A stretch of DNA of 64,000 nt from JADLGL01 sp963823045 (GTDB taxonomy: Bacteria > Pseudomonadota > Alphaproteobacteria > Rhizobiales > Kaistiaceae): assembly GCA_963823045.1 (NCBI GenBank), contig CAWGKA010000008.1:124001-188000 (forward strand), in the 5' to 3' direction. The translations under genes and the position numbers were made by a program. Position 1 is the stretch's first letter. The number at the start of each line of letters is the position of its first letter. The notes beneath the pieces were generated by a model. It had not been told where the DNA came from. It saw nothing but the letters and a program-made list of their open reading frames with translations, and ran no database searches. Of this stretch, positions 26,486 to 36,801 are shown piece by piece.

Positions 26486-26507
26486 TTTTTGTCGAAGGAT
26501 CACGCCG

Positions 26508-27527
26508 ATGCGCGTCTATTATGATCGCGATGCCGACCTCAACCTCATCAAGACCAAGAAGGTCGCCATCGTCGGTTATGGCAGCCAGGGCCACGCCCAC
26601 GCGCTGAACCTCAAGGAATCCGGCGTCGCCGACGTCGCCATCGCGCTCCGCGCCGGCTCGTCGACGGCGAAGAAGGCCGAAGGCGCGGGCTTCAAGGTGA
26701 TGACCGTCGCCGAGGCCGCCGGCTGGGCCGACGTGCTGATGATCCTCGTCCCCGACGAGTTGCAGGCCGACCTCTACAAGGCCGAGATCGGGCCGAACCT
26801 TCGCGACGGCGCCGCCATCGCTTTCGCCCACGGCCTCGCCATCCACTTCGCGCTCATCGAGCCGAAGGACACGATCGACGTCATCATGATCGCGCCGAAG
26901 GGCCCGGGTCACACCGTCCGCGCCGAATATCAGAAGGGCGGCGGCGTTCCTTGCCTCATGGCCGTTCAGCAGGACGCCTCGGGCAACGCCCATGACATCG
27001 CCCTCTCCTATGCCAGCGCCATCGGCGGCGGCCGCACCGGCGTCATCGAGACGACCTTCCGCGAGGAATGCGAGACCGATCTTTTCGGCGAGCAGGCCGT
27101 TCTCTGCGGCGGTCTCGTCGAGCTCATCCGCAACGGCTTCGAGACCCTGGTCGAGGCCGGCTACGCTCCGGAAATGGCCTATTTCGAGTGCCTCCACGAA
27201 GTGAAGCTCATCGTCGACCTCATCTATGAGGGCGGCATCGCCAACATGAACTACTCGGTCTCCAACACCGCCGAGTTCGGCGAATATGTCTCCGGTCCGC
27301 GCGTCATCACCCCCGATACCAAGAAGGCGATGAAGGGCATCCTCCGGGATATCCAGACCGGCGTCTTCACCTCGGAATGGATGCAGGAATACAAGGCCGG
27401 CCTCCCCCGCTTCAAAGCGATCCGTCGCCTCAATGACGAGCATCAGATCGAGGAAGTCGGCGCCAAGCTCCGCGCCATGATGCCTTGGATCGGCGCCAAC
27501 AAGCTCGTCGACAAAGCCAAGAACTAG
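26508..27527 (+). CDS. ilvC: Ketol-acid reductoisomerase
   Basis: Second common step of valine and isoleucine synthesis: isomerises and reduces acetolactate with NADPH and Mg2+. 339 residues, class I (short) enzyme. The NADPH loop is VAIVGYGSQGHAHALNLKESG (residues about 17-37). The metal-binding and substrate segments are APKGPGHTVR, TFREECETDLFGEQAVLCGG and YFECLHEVKLIVDLIYEGG. It is a single gene with its own leader hairpin, separate from the ilvI operon. Confidence 0.97.
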   Translation: MRVYYDRDADLNLIKTKKVAIVGYGSQGHAHALNLKESGVADVAIALRAGSSTAKKAEGAGFKVMTVAEAAGWADVLMILVPDELQADLYKAEIGPNLRDGAAIAFAHGLAIHFALIEPKDTIDVIMIAPKGPGHTVRAEYQKGGGVPCLMAVQQDASGNAHDIALSYASAIGGGRTGVIETTFREECETDLFGEQAVLCGGLVELIRNGFETLVEAGYAPEMAYFECLHEVKLIVDLIYEGGIANMNYSVSNTAEFGEYVSGPRVITPDTKKAMKGILRDIQTGVFTSEWMQEYKAGLPRFKAIRRLNDEHQIEEVGAKLRAMMPWIGANKLVDKAKN

Positions 27528-27718
27528 GCCTCCAGCGCCGCCGTTTTGACGAAGGTCAATGCGGCGGCGGGCATTTCGGTGAAGGTCCTGCCGCGAAACC
27601 GTCACAGGTTTGCGGCATGAGTTCTTGCTGAGATGACGACAATTCGTCTTCTGCAGTCGGTTTGACGGGGTCCCGAGCCTAGGGGCCGCGACTGCAGGGC
27701 GTAAGGAGGCCTTCCGAA

Positions 27719-27991
27719 ATGAAGATTACCGAAGATACCCAGGCCAAGGTCCGCGAGCGCGCCTATCTGCTCTGGGAAAGCGCCGGCCGGCCCGAGGGCC
27801 GTTCGGACGAGTTCTGGATGCTGGCGATGCAGGAAGTCTTCGCCTCGCCGTCGATGGTGACGCCGGACAAGCCGAAAAAGGCAGCAGCGAAGAAGCCGGC
27901 GGCCAAGAAGACCGTAGCCAAGGCTGCGGCGACGCCGACGAAGAAAGAGCCGGCGAAAAAGGCTCCGGCCAAGAAGATCCCGGCGAAGTAG
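27719..27991 (+). CDS. DUF2934 protein with Lys/Ala/Pro tail
   Basis: 90 residues. The N-terminal half (TQAKVRERAYLLWESAGRPEGRSDEFWMLA) is the DUF2934 domain. The C-terminal half is a histone H1-like run of AAKKPAAKK and PAKKAPAKK repeats, giving a strongly basic tail suited to nucleic acid binding. AAGGAGG upstream is a strong ribosome binding site. Function unknown; a nucleoid-associated role is inferred from composition only. Confidence 0.82.
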   Translation: MKITEDTQAKVRERAYLLWESAGRPEGRSDEFWMLAMQEVFASPSMVTPDKPKKAAAKKPAAKKTVAKAAATPTKKEPAKKAPAKKIPAK

Positions 27992-28011
27992 CCGACAAAG
28001 GCCCCCGCGAT

Positions 28012-28041
28012 CGTCATTGCCGGGCTTGACCCGGCAATCCA
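28012..28041. repeat. Dispersed hairpin repeat, copy 1
   Basis: GTCATTGCCGGGCTTGACCC followed by GGCAATCC: a 9-bp perfect stem ATTGCCGGG/CCCGGCAAT around CTTGA. The same kind of element recurs at 55188-55210 (ATTGCCGGA/TCCGGCAAT) and is a common intergenic repeat style in alphaproteobacteria. Confidence 0.75.
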
Positions 28042-28123
28042 TCGCGTAGCCGCAATGCACACCCGGAGCATTTTAGCCCACCGGTTCGTGTCCGGTGGTG
28101 ACGAGGCTGTGCGTGCCGATCGC

Positions 28124-28919
28124 CTAGACCGACACCGTCGCCTTGATGTGCGGGTGCGGGTCGTAGCCTGACAGCGTGAAATCGTCGTAGCGGAAGCCGT
28201 CGATCCCGGTCACGGCCGGGTTGAGCGTCATCGTCGGCAGCGGCCGAGGATCGCGTGACAGCTGTTCGCGCGCCTGCTCGAGATGGTTGAGGTAGAGATG
28301 CGCGTCGCCGAGCGTGTGGACGAACTCGCCCGGCTTCAGGCCCGGTCACCTGCGCCATCATCATCGTCAGCAGCGCATAGGAGGCGATGTTGAACGGCAC
28401 GCCGAGGAAGATATCGGCCGAGCGCTGATAGAGCTGGCACGACAGCCGGCCATTGCCGACGTAGAACTGGAACAGGACATGGCACGGCGGCAGCGCCTGC
28501 TTGTCGACCTCGGCCGGGTTCCAAGCCGTGACGATGTGGCGACGTGAATCAGGATTTGAACGAATCCCTTCAACCACTTGCGCGATCTGATCGATTGTCC
28601 CGCCATCGGCCGTCGGCCAGGAGCGCCATTGCGCGCCATAGACCGGACCGAGATCGCCGTTCTCGTCGGCCCATTCATCCCAGATGCGTACCCCGTTGTC
28701 CTTGAGATAGGCGATGTTCGTTTCGCCCCTCAGGAACCAGATCAGTTCGTGGATGATCGACTTCAGATGCAGCTTCTTCGTCGTCACCAGCGGAAAGCCG
28801 TCCGCAAGGTCGAACCGCATCTGGTGACCGAAGATCGATTTCGTGCCCGTCCCGGTCCGGTCCGATTTGACCAAGCCGGTGTCGAGCACGAGCTGCATCA
28901 GGTCGAGATATTGGCGCAT
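28124..28919 (-). CDS. thyA: Thymidylate synthase, frameshifted
   Basis: Methylates dUMP to dTMP using methylene-tetrahydrofolate; FolA then regenerates tetrahydrofolate. The first 190 codons carry KSDRTGTGTKSIFGHQMRFDL, LIWFLRGETNIAYLKDNGVRIWDEWAD and the catalytic Cys motif ALPPCHVLFQFYV, then QRSADIFLGVPFNIASYALL. The frame breaks just after: one extra base in the CCC run at 28343-28345. The repaired reading runs LKPGEFVHTLGDAHLYLNHL to a TAG at 28124 and gives 264 residues, exactly the E. coli length. No folA neighbour here; it is 19 kb away. Confidence 0.94.
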
Positions 28920-28991
28920 CGTTTCAGTCTAGCCGATTCTGCCGCCTTCCCTCATGCCAGGTGGAAACACCGCAATGGGGGGACAGCCGCC

Positions 28992-29020
28992 TTTTCACCG
29001 CATGGACAAGTGCTTATATA
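28992..29020 (+). promoter_or_regulatory. Promoter of the tmRNA gene
   Basis: TTTTCA (28992-28997) and TATATA (29015-29020) with 17-bp spacing. Predicted start near 29027, matching the expected 5' end of the acceptor piece. Confidence 0.5.
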
Positions 29021-29026
29021 GGAACT

Positions 29027-29366
29027 GCCGGTTTCGGCCGGATATGGCGATAAACTGCCATCGTAATAAACCCATCGGACCCGGGGGCAGTACCCGGCGC
29101 CTCCACCAAAACCCACCGCCCACAGACAAATTCAGTGGGTTTCGGCGGGGGCGAAATAGGATCGACGAGGGCGTAAAGGGTGGACTTTCGCTCGGCATGG
29201 TACCACCGACATCGGGCCATAATCATAGTTGCCAATGACAACAACTATGCCGAGGCTCGCATTGCTGCGTAAGCGGTAACGCAACCTCATCTATGAAGCC
29301 CTTGCCGGTTCGCATCGGTAAGGCGGGGTTCGGGAGCACCTGGCAACAGAAGCTCCCACTTGATTT
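29027..29366 (+). ncRNA. ssrA: Two-piece (circularly permuted) tmRNA
   Basis: Rescues stalled ribosomes and tags their products. The permuted alphaproteobacterial order is clear. First comes the acceptor piece with T-stem CCGGG/CCCGG and 3' end CGCCTCCACCA (ends 29108). An intervening hairpin follows (AAACCCAC/GTGGGTTT, 29109-29146) and is removed by processing. The coding piece starts GGGGGCGAAATAGGATCGAC at 29147. GGGGGCG pairs with CGCCTCC to close the acceptor stem. The tag frame at 29231-29272 reads ANDNNYAEARIAA-stop, so with the charged alanine the tag is A plus that sequence. A GGGAGC/GCTCCC stem at 29332-29357 marks the 3' region. Both outer ends are approximate. Confidence 0.93.
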
Positions 29367-29411
29367 TCCTCACGGTCGGATAAGACCAAAGGGCCGCAGG
29401 CAGTCGAAGGC

Positions 29412-29966
29412 ATGACGGAAGACCTGATCCGATATGACATCCTCGCGCAGGACGCGCTTCGCGGCGTGTTGCGCAAAGTGCTCTCCGAAGTGGCCAAGAC
29501 CGGCCTTCCCGGCGAGCACCATTTCTACATAACCTTCGCCACCAAGGCCCCTGGCGTCAGGATCTCGACGCGGCTGATCAACCAGTATCCGGAGGACATG
29601 ACGATCGTCCTCCAGCACCAGTTCTGGGACCTCACCGTCACCGAGCACGCCTTCGAGGTTGGCCTGTCGTTCAACGGCGTACCGGAGCGGCTGCTCATCC
29701 CATTCAGCGCCGTGAAGGCGTTCGTCGATCCTTCGGTCCAGTTCGCGCTGCAGTTCGAGCCGACGGCAGCGCCGGCCGAAGCGGTTGAAGAAGACGGCGA
29801 GGAGGCGGCCGAGCCGGCGAAGATCGTGCCCGGCCCCAAGGCCGCCGAGACGCCGGCTCCGCTCGTGGCCCAGGAGAAGGAAGAAGGCAACACCGAGGGC
29901 GATGAAGACGAGGCCTCACCTCAGGCCGAGGTCGTCAGCCTAGACGCCTTCCGCAAGAAGAATTGA
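29412..29966 (+). CDS. sspB: SspB-family ClpXP adaptor (alpha type)
   Basis: Binds the ssrA tag and tethers tagged proteins to the ClpXP protease. 184 residues. The folded domain (about 1-115) contains the alpha-SspB landmarks GLPGEHHFYITFATKAPGVRIS, LINQYPEDMTIVLQHQFWDL and FEVGLSFNGVPERLLIPFSA. A long acidic, Ala/Pro-rich linker follows (about 118-170). It ends in the short motif AEVVSLDAFRKKN, the conserved tail that contacts ClpX. The gene lies right after tmRNA, linking tag production and tag recognition. Confidence 0.93.
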   Translation: MTEDLIRYDILAQDALRGVLRKVLSEVAKTGLPGEHHFYITFATKAPGVRISTRLINQYPEDMTIVLQHQFWDLTVTEHAFEVGLSFNGVPERLLIPFSAVKAFVDPSVQFALQFEPTAAPAEAVEEDGEEAAEPAKIVPGPKAAETPAPLVAQEKEEGNTEGDEDEASPQAEVVSLDAFRKKN

Positions 29967-30029
29967 CCGGCGCGAATCGCCGCCAAAGGACCGGCCTCCG
30001 ATAGGCGCGCGTCCGACAGCGCCGGCCAG

Positions 30030-31412
<1,383 letters not shown>

Positions 31413-31427
31413 GCAACGGTGCGCCTC

Positions 31428-31697
31428 ATGACGACCGGTGACGAAGTCATCGCCGAGCCGGCGCCGCACTCCCCCGTCATCAAGCGATCAATCGCCGTCG
31501 CCGGCCATCGCACGTCGATCTCGCTCGAGCAGCCGTTCTGGGACGCCTTGAAGCAGATCGCTACCGTCGACGGGCAGAGCTTGTCCGCCCTTCTCGCCGA
31601 GATAGACCGCACACGCGCGCCCGAAGCCGGGCTTTCCTCGTCTGTCAGGCTGTTCGTGCTGGATTGGTATCGTCGCCGGTCGGCGCTGTCCGACTAA
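31428..31697 (+). CDS. Ribbon-helix-helix domain protein
   Basis: 89 residues from ATG 31428 (GTG 31419 also possible). VAGHRTSISLEQPFWDALKQIATVDGQSLSALLAEID is the RHH_4 type ribbon-helix-helix domain, and SSVRLFVLDWYRR closes it. Such small proteins commonly follow fumC in Hyphomicrobiales. DNA binding as a dimer is expected; targets unknown. Its stop overlaps the AsmA stop by 4 bp on the other strand. Confidence 0.85.
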   Translation: MTTGDEVIAEPAPHSPVIKRSIAVAGHRTSISLEQPFWDALKQIATVDGQSLSALLAEIDRTRAPEAGLSSSVRLFVLDWYRRRSALSD

Positions 31698-34600
31698 CCG
31701 CCCGGCACGATCGCCGGCGGAATCACCAATGGCTGCCCTCCCGCCGGCGCGGGCCCGGCCGACGGGGTCTCCACGGCCGGAGCCGGTTCCGCGGCCGGCG
31801 CCGGCTCGGCCGGGGCGGGCTGAGGCGCGGGCGTTGGTACGGTTGCTGCCGCGGCCGCTCGCTCGGCCTCGATCTGATCGATCAGACGGATGAAGCGCTC
31901 GCGCTCAAGGACGTCCGCCTGCAGTTGCTCCGTCTCCCGGAGGCGTCGGAGGCTGAGGTAGCCTGCGAGCGGCGCAACATTCACTTGCCGGACGGGCGCG
32001 GCGATCGGTCCGGTAAAGGTCACATAGGCGCGCGCCTGCGGCCCGTCTGCCACGCCCCTTCCTTCGGTCAATGTCAGCTCCCAGGAACTGTCGAGCGTCA
32101 GATGCGTCAGATCGATCGGCCCGCGGATCACGACCTGCACCGGGCCCGTTTCCTTGATGGCCGGGTCGGGCGTGATGACGCCGGCGGCAATGTCGAAGCG
32201 AATCGTGGCGTCGCCGAAATCGAGTGTGCCGGCATCGAGGAATCGGGTGAACGTTTCCCGCAGCAGATCCTCCGTGATCGCGTCTCCTTCGTCGGCGAAG
32301 CGGATGATGAGGTCGAACGCGTCGGCGCCCATGAAGTGGAAAACGCCCTGGCCGATGTCCAATGACCCTCGCCCGCTGAGGGTCGAGATCAGGCCGGCCG
32401 GAGATCGCCCAATCGCGCTGAACTCGGCGCTGAGGCCGACGACGCCGTCCGCAACCGGTTGCCCGTCGCGGCGCCACGCTACCGCCGCCATCGGCACATC
32501 GGCGAGGAAAAGCTGACCGTCGAGCACGACCTGTCCGTCCTGGAAGGCGAGAGACAGACGCGATCGCACCAGGCCGGTGGAGAGGGAACCGTTGCGGAGA
32601 TCGATCAGCGCCTGCTGATCGCCATATGTGAAACCGAGATCAGCGTTGTTGATCGTCACGCTGTCGCCGAGCACGAAGCGATCGGCGGCAACGTCGACAT
32701 CAATTGCGATGTTGTCCATCAGCGCGCCGGTGATCAGCTGCGTCGACCAAGGCGCCGTCGTGCCACCCGCCGGCAATGGGTCGATGCCCAGCGGCCAGGT
32801 GGCGAGCCAGCCGAGGTCCAGCTCTTCCAGATTGAGCTGGCCGGTAACATTCCAACCGCCATTTTCGGCCGCGATCCGAAGCGTTCCTTCAACCGCACGC
32901 TCATCGAGCGAACTCGGCCTGAGGTCGATCGTCGCCACCGTCCCTTCCACGCTGAGCTGCGCGTCGAGCACGGCCGGCATCGGCACTCCACCGCCAGGCA
33001 GCGCGAGGTTGAGCAGTCTCGCGAGCGGATCGAGGTCACCCTGCGCGGTGATCGGTCCAACGAAGGCTGGGGCCGCACCGGCCGCCAGCGTGAGCGTGCC
33101 ATCGCTGGCGATCAGTACGCCTGCAATTGTCGCGGTCAGATGCGCCGCCATGCCCTGGGCCGGAATGCCGTTGGCGTTGACGTCGATCGTCGCTCGCCCT
33201 GCGCCATCCATCGTCGCATCGGCGAGACCAAACTGCCGCAGCAATTCGGCGCCATCGAGCGCGTCAATCTCGACTTCGAGGCCGGCATTGTTGTTCGTCC
33301 AATCACTCGCGCCGCCTTCGGTGGTGAGATCGACGCGCAGCGTCGCGCCGGCCGCCGTACCATTGACGTTGACGTAGTATCCGGCCGCGCCCGGGCTCTG
33401 CGCCGTGATGGTCGCCTGCAGGTCGACCGGCCCAAGCGCCGGTGCGCTGCGCGTCAGCCATGCGGTGAAGTCGGCGTCGGGGGCGAGACGCTGCGCAAGC
33501 GCTACGACGCCATCGAGTTGCTGCGCCTGCAATGTCGCTGTCAGCGTTCCCCGCGGCGCCTCACTCGAGCGCTCACTGATCGTGCCGGTCGCATTGATCG
33601 CGCCACCATCGAGATCGCCGATCGACAGCCCGTTGATCGTGATCGCGTTCGGTGTCAGGCCCACATCGATAGTGACGTCGCCAATCGTGACATCGCCGGC
33701 GAGGAGGCGATCGGCCGCAAGTTGGATCGCGTAGCTCTGAGCGGTCCCTTCGCCCGCACCGCCATTCGCGCCGAGGAGAAGATCAGCCACGGCGCGCAGC
33801 TGATCGAGATCGAAACTCTGGGTCGCGAGGTTGGCGGTGAGGATGCGAGGCTCATCCTCGGTCGCCTGTCCCCATGCCAGCATGCCGGTCAGGGTCGAGT
33901 CGCCGATGCCAAGCTCTGCATCGCTGAGCGTGGTTGTAGTCGGGGTCACCTCAAGCCCGGTCGTCAGTGAAAAAGGCGCCAGGGCGAGATCGGAATAGTC
34001 GGCGCCGCGCCACCAAGTCGCAAACACCGAAGGCAATTGAGAGCTGACCGAAAGCGTGCCGGCGAGCGTCGGCGCCTCGCCAGGATCGAAACGCCCGGCA
34101 AACGTCACACTGGTCTGCCCCGGTAGATCGGCCTGGAATGAATCGAACCGCCAGTGATCGCCATCGGCGTGCACATCCACCTGCATGTTCTGAAGGACCG
34201 AGCCCGATACGATCACCGCCGGTATGGCAAGGCTCACATGGCCCGGAAGGATGGGCGGCACGAAGTCGGAGATGCGTCGCCAGATTTCATCGCCCGCCTC
34301 TGCGACGCTCGCTGCCTCGCCGTCTCCAAGCGTTCCGTCGAGATCGATTTGCCTCGACACCAATGTCGCCGTGAAGGACGCGCCCTGCCCGAGCGTCAGT
34401 CCGGCATCGCCGCCGACCGAGAACACGCCATCGCTTGTCTGCCAAGTGAATTGAGTGAGCGTCAGCGCCTCCGAGTCGAGCCGGAAACCGCCGGCAATCG
34501 ACCATGCATCCTGGAGTGTCTGCGGTGGCGACACTGCCGGCGGCGGGACTGCGAGCTTGTCGAACTGGAACGTTCCTTCATAGGCGAGCAGGCCGTCCTC

Positions 34601-35302
34601 CCGCCGCACCGTTCCTTCGCTGCGCAGCGTACCCGCCAGGTCGGCGGAAGCCGGCGTTACCTGCGCATTGACGCGAACCGACCCGTCCGGATTGGTGCGC
34701 CCGCTCGACAGGCTGAAGGACACCGGAAGACCGTCGCCGCACAGTACCACGGCCTGGCACACGAGATTGCCGTCAACCTGCCATGGCCCCGCCAGCGAAC
34801 TCGCCCTTATCTGGTTGGTCGTGATCTGCGACAGCGTGAAGGCGCCGCCATTGCGGACGTCATAGAAATTGAAGATGCCGTCATTGATGACGGCCTGGTC
34901 CAATCTGATGCGCTCCGGGTCGATCGAGCCGACGCCTTCCGGCCGCATCATCCAGTCGAGCGTTCCGGTGTCGTCGACCGTGGCGTTGATCATAGGATGA
35001 TCGAGCACCAGCTCGGTGACATTGTATTGCCCGCTGATCAGCGGCAGCAATTCCAGGCGAACCGACAGATGGTCGATCCTCGCCATCGGCTGCCCCTCGG
35101 TATCGCCGACCTCGACGTCGTTCAACGTTATCGTTGGCGTCGGCAGGACGGAAAGGTCGATATCGCCGAGAATGCGCACGGGCTGTCCGACAATGTCGGA
35201 GGCGCGGCTCTCGAACGTGGTGCGAAAGCTGTTCCAGTCAACGAAGAACGGGCCGATGAGCACGGTCATCAGCACCAGAATGATCAACCCACCGACGATC
35301 AA
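31694..35302 (-). CDS. AsmA-family envelope protein (1202 residues)
   Basis: Large inner-membrane-anchored periplasmic protein of the AsmA/TamB group, linked to outer-membrane assembly and phospholipid transport. An N-terminal membrane helix (IVGGLIILVLMTVLIGPFFVDW) is followed by the AsmA N-domain (FRTTFESRASDIVGQPVRILGDIDLSVLPTPTITLNDVEVGD). Long beta-rich repeats follow, then the C-terminal AsmA domain (FDLIIRFADEGDAITEDLLRETFTRFLDAGTLDFGDATIRFDI), a coiled segment and an Ala/Pro-rich tail. TTG 35302 is the first standard start. However, CTG 35317, five codons earlier, has GGAGGAGGGAGAT directly before it and would give MGRLYLIVGG, a better-placed start. It is divergent from the P450 operon. 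Confidence 0.9.
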   Translation of the reverse strand: MIVGGLIILVLMTVLIGPFFVDWNSFRTTFESRASDIVGQPVRILGDIDLSVLPTPTITLNDVEVGDTEGQPMARIDHLSVRLELLPLISGQYNVTELVLDHPMINATVDDTGTLDWMMRPEGVGSIDPERIRLDQAVINDGIFNFYDVRNGGAFTLSQITTNQIRASSLAGPWQVDGNLVCQAVVLCGDGLPVSFSLSSGRTNPDGSVRVNAQVTPASADLAGTLRSEGTVRREDGLLAYEGTFQFDKLAVPPPAVSPPQTLQDAWSIAGGFRLDSEALTLTQFTWQTSDGVFSVGGDAGLTLGQGASFTATLVSRQIDLDGTLGDGEAASVAEAGDEIWRRISDFVPPILPGHVSLAIPAVIVSGSVLQNMQVDVHADGDHWRFDSFQADLPGQTSVTFAGRFDPGEAPTLAGTLSVSSQLPSVFATWWRGADYSDLALAPFSLTTGLEVTPTTTTLSDAELGIGDSTLTGMLAWGQATEDEPRILTANLATQSFDLDQLRAVADLLLGANGGAGEGTAQSYAIQLAADRLLAGDVTIGDVTIDVGLTPNAITINGLSIGDLDGGAINATGTISERSSEAPRGTLTATLQAQQLDGVVALAQRLAPDADFTAWLTRSAPALGPVDLQATITAQSPGAAGYYVNVNGTAAGATLRVDLTTEGGASDWTNNNAGLEVEIDALDGAELLRQFGLADATMDGAGRATIDVNANGIPAQGMAAHLTATIAGVLIASDGTLTLAAGAAPAFVGPITAQGDLDPLARLLNLALPGGGVPMPAVLDAQLSVEGTVATIDLRPSSLDERAVEGTLRIAAENGGWNVTGQLNLEELDLGWLATWPLGIDPLPAGGTTAPWSTQLITGALMDNIAIDVDVAADRFVLGDSVTINNADLGFTYGDQQALIDLRNGSLSTGLVRSRLSLAFQDGQVVLDGQLFLADVPMAAVAWRRDGQPVADGVVGLSAEFSAIGRSPAGLISTLSGRGSLDIGQGVFHFMGADAFDLIIRFADEGDAITEDLLRETFTRFLDAGTLDFGDATIRFDIAAGVITPDPAIKETGPVQVVIRGPIDLTHLTLDSSWELTLTEGRGVADGPQARAYVTFTGPIAAPVRQVNVAPLAGYLSLRRLRETEQLQADVLERERFIRLIDQIEAERAAAAATVPTPAPQPAPAEPAPAAEPAPAVETPSAGPAPAGGQPLVIPPAIVPGG

Positions 35303-35471
35303 ATAGAGCCGGCCCAGATCTCCCTCCTCCGTTCTTCGGTCCCTTCCCTCTCGACTATCAGGAAACCGGTCCTCTTGCAGCCTCGTTCGCCAAGCTATGC
35401 GCTGCGCGTGCAGGTTGATTTGGCGCGATGTAGCTGCTTTTGTACGGTGCCGAGCACCGCGGAAGCGCGTT

Positions 35472-36529
35472 ATGTACCAGAATCCAACGTTGACGCTTTT
35501 GCACCGTTCGCCGGGCCGGCGTGACTATCTTCGCGCCAACCAGAAGGCGATCGTGTTCGACGACGCGCTGAACAGCTGGATCGTGCTTGATCCGGCGCTC
35601 GCGGCATCGGCGCTGACCGATCCAAGAACTTCGCCCAGATCGACTACCGCGAGGCGAACCAGGATCTCGCGCGCATCGCTGGCGCCGACCTCCTCCACAG
35701 CGACTTCGCGCTGGCGCATAACCCGATCTCCCGCGATGGGAACCTCCACGTCACGCAAAGGAAGGCCACGGCTCGCCATCTGGCAAATCACCGGCGAGAC
35801 ATGGAGGCGGCGATGGCATCGGCATTGGACCGATATGTCTCCCGGTTCGACAGGACCGGCGAACTGGAGGTGATGAGCGAGGTTGTCGTGCCGGTCGTCA
35901 ATACCGTTATGGGCGCCGTCGTTGGCGTCCCCACGAACGGCGACGAACCGGCCGCAACCATGTCGCGCCTGTTTGATCGGCTGGGGTCTGCGCGCCGGCA
36001 CGTCGCGGCCGATCGGGAGATCGGCGAGGCGCGCGGTCGCCTCCAGGCAGCGCACGGCGATGCCATGAGCGAGGAAGAAGTCGGCGCAGCACTATCCCTC
36101 TGGATTCTCGGGTATGACGCAATGATCGGCACACTCGGCGAGAGCCTGCGCTCGATCTTCGAACAACACATCGGCGAGCCGCTCGGTGCCATGCCCTTTC
36201 CCGCCAATCCGCCGGAGACCGGCGTCGCCTATGTCGCGCGCACGGCGAAGGAGGATCTCGAATTCGGCGGCGCTGCGATAAGGCAAGGTCAGCGCCTGCG
36301 TGTGACGCTGCAGAGCTCGGCCTATTCCGACGACCCGAAGCAGCAAGCGCATATGTTTGGCGCCGGCATCCACACCTGCGTCGGCCGGCCGGTGGCGATC
36401 GAACTGTGGCGCTCGTTGACTGAGCGTTTGCGCGCGATCGACCGCAAGGTCGAGTTCTGCGGATCGCGGCTGCGCGATCAGGACTACCTCTTCATCTATC
36501 CCGATCATCTCAAGGTTCGTGTTGCATGA
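35472..36529 (+). CDS. Atypical cytochrome P450, frameshifted
   Basis: Heme-thiolate monooxygenase-like protein. The heme loop HMFGAGIHTCVGRPVAIELW has the FGxGxHxCxG signature with the axial Cys. EDLEFGGAAIRQGQRLRVTLQSSAYSDDP matches the P450 sheet before the heme loop, and HLANHRRDMEAAM plus the N-terminal half fit helices C and D. Odd points: about 352 residues against a usual 400; LGYDAMIG replaces the I-helix AGxDT; the K-helix ExxR is not found (EPLGAMPF in its place); and the meander before the heme loop is short. A frameshift near 35622 needs one base added or two removed. Its stop overlaps the ACP start, so it is coupled to the carrier-protein and hydrolase genes. Confidence 0.8.
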
Positions 36530-36801
36530 CGCCTGCCGAAGTCAGAGCCATCATCATTCGCGGCGTCAATGAGTGGGTGTCGGCGGCCGACCGGCCGCAA
36601 CTCTCCAAACGGCTTGCCGATCCGGCGCAGGACGTCCTGTTTGCCGATCTCGATGTCGATAGCCTCGCCGCCGCGGAGATCTCGATGCTGATCGAAGATG
36701 AGACCGGCTATGCCTGCGACATCGCCGACTTCATCGCCAACCCCTCCATCGACACGCTGTCCGCCTTTGTTGCCGAACGCGCCCGGGGCGATGCCCCCTA
36801 G
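36526..36801 (+). CDS. Acyl carrier protein
   Basis: 91 residues. The phosphopantetheine attachment motif is DVDSLAAAEI with Ser46, preceded by LFADL and followed by a helix III-like segment CDIADFIANPSIDTLSAFV, so it is a discrete ACP of PKS/NRPS or fatty acid style rather than the housekeeping AcpP. ATG overlaps the P450 stop (ATGA) and its own stop lies 11 bp inside the hydrolase gene. A P450 that acts on an acyl-ACP substrate is a reasonable inference. Confidence 0.88.
   Translation: MTPAEVRAIIIRGVNEWVSAADRPQLSKRLADPAQDVLFADLDVDSLAAAEISMLIEDETGYACDIADFIANPSIDTLSAFVAERARGDAP

Noticed and set aside
32459..33970. 503-codon plus-strand frame inside the AsmA gene
   Set aside because: No start with ribosome binding site and no motif; AsmA on the opposite strand is continuous and recognisable.
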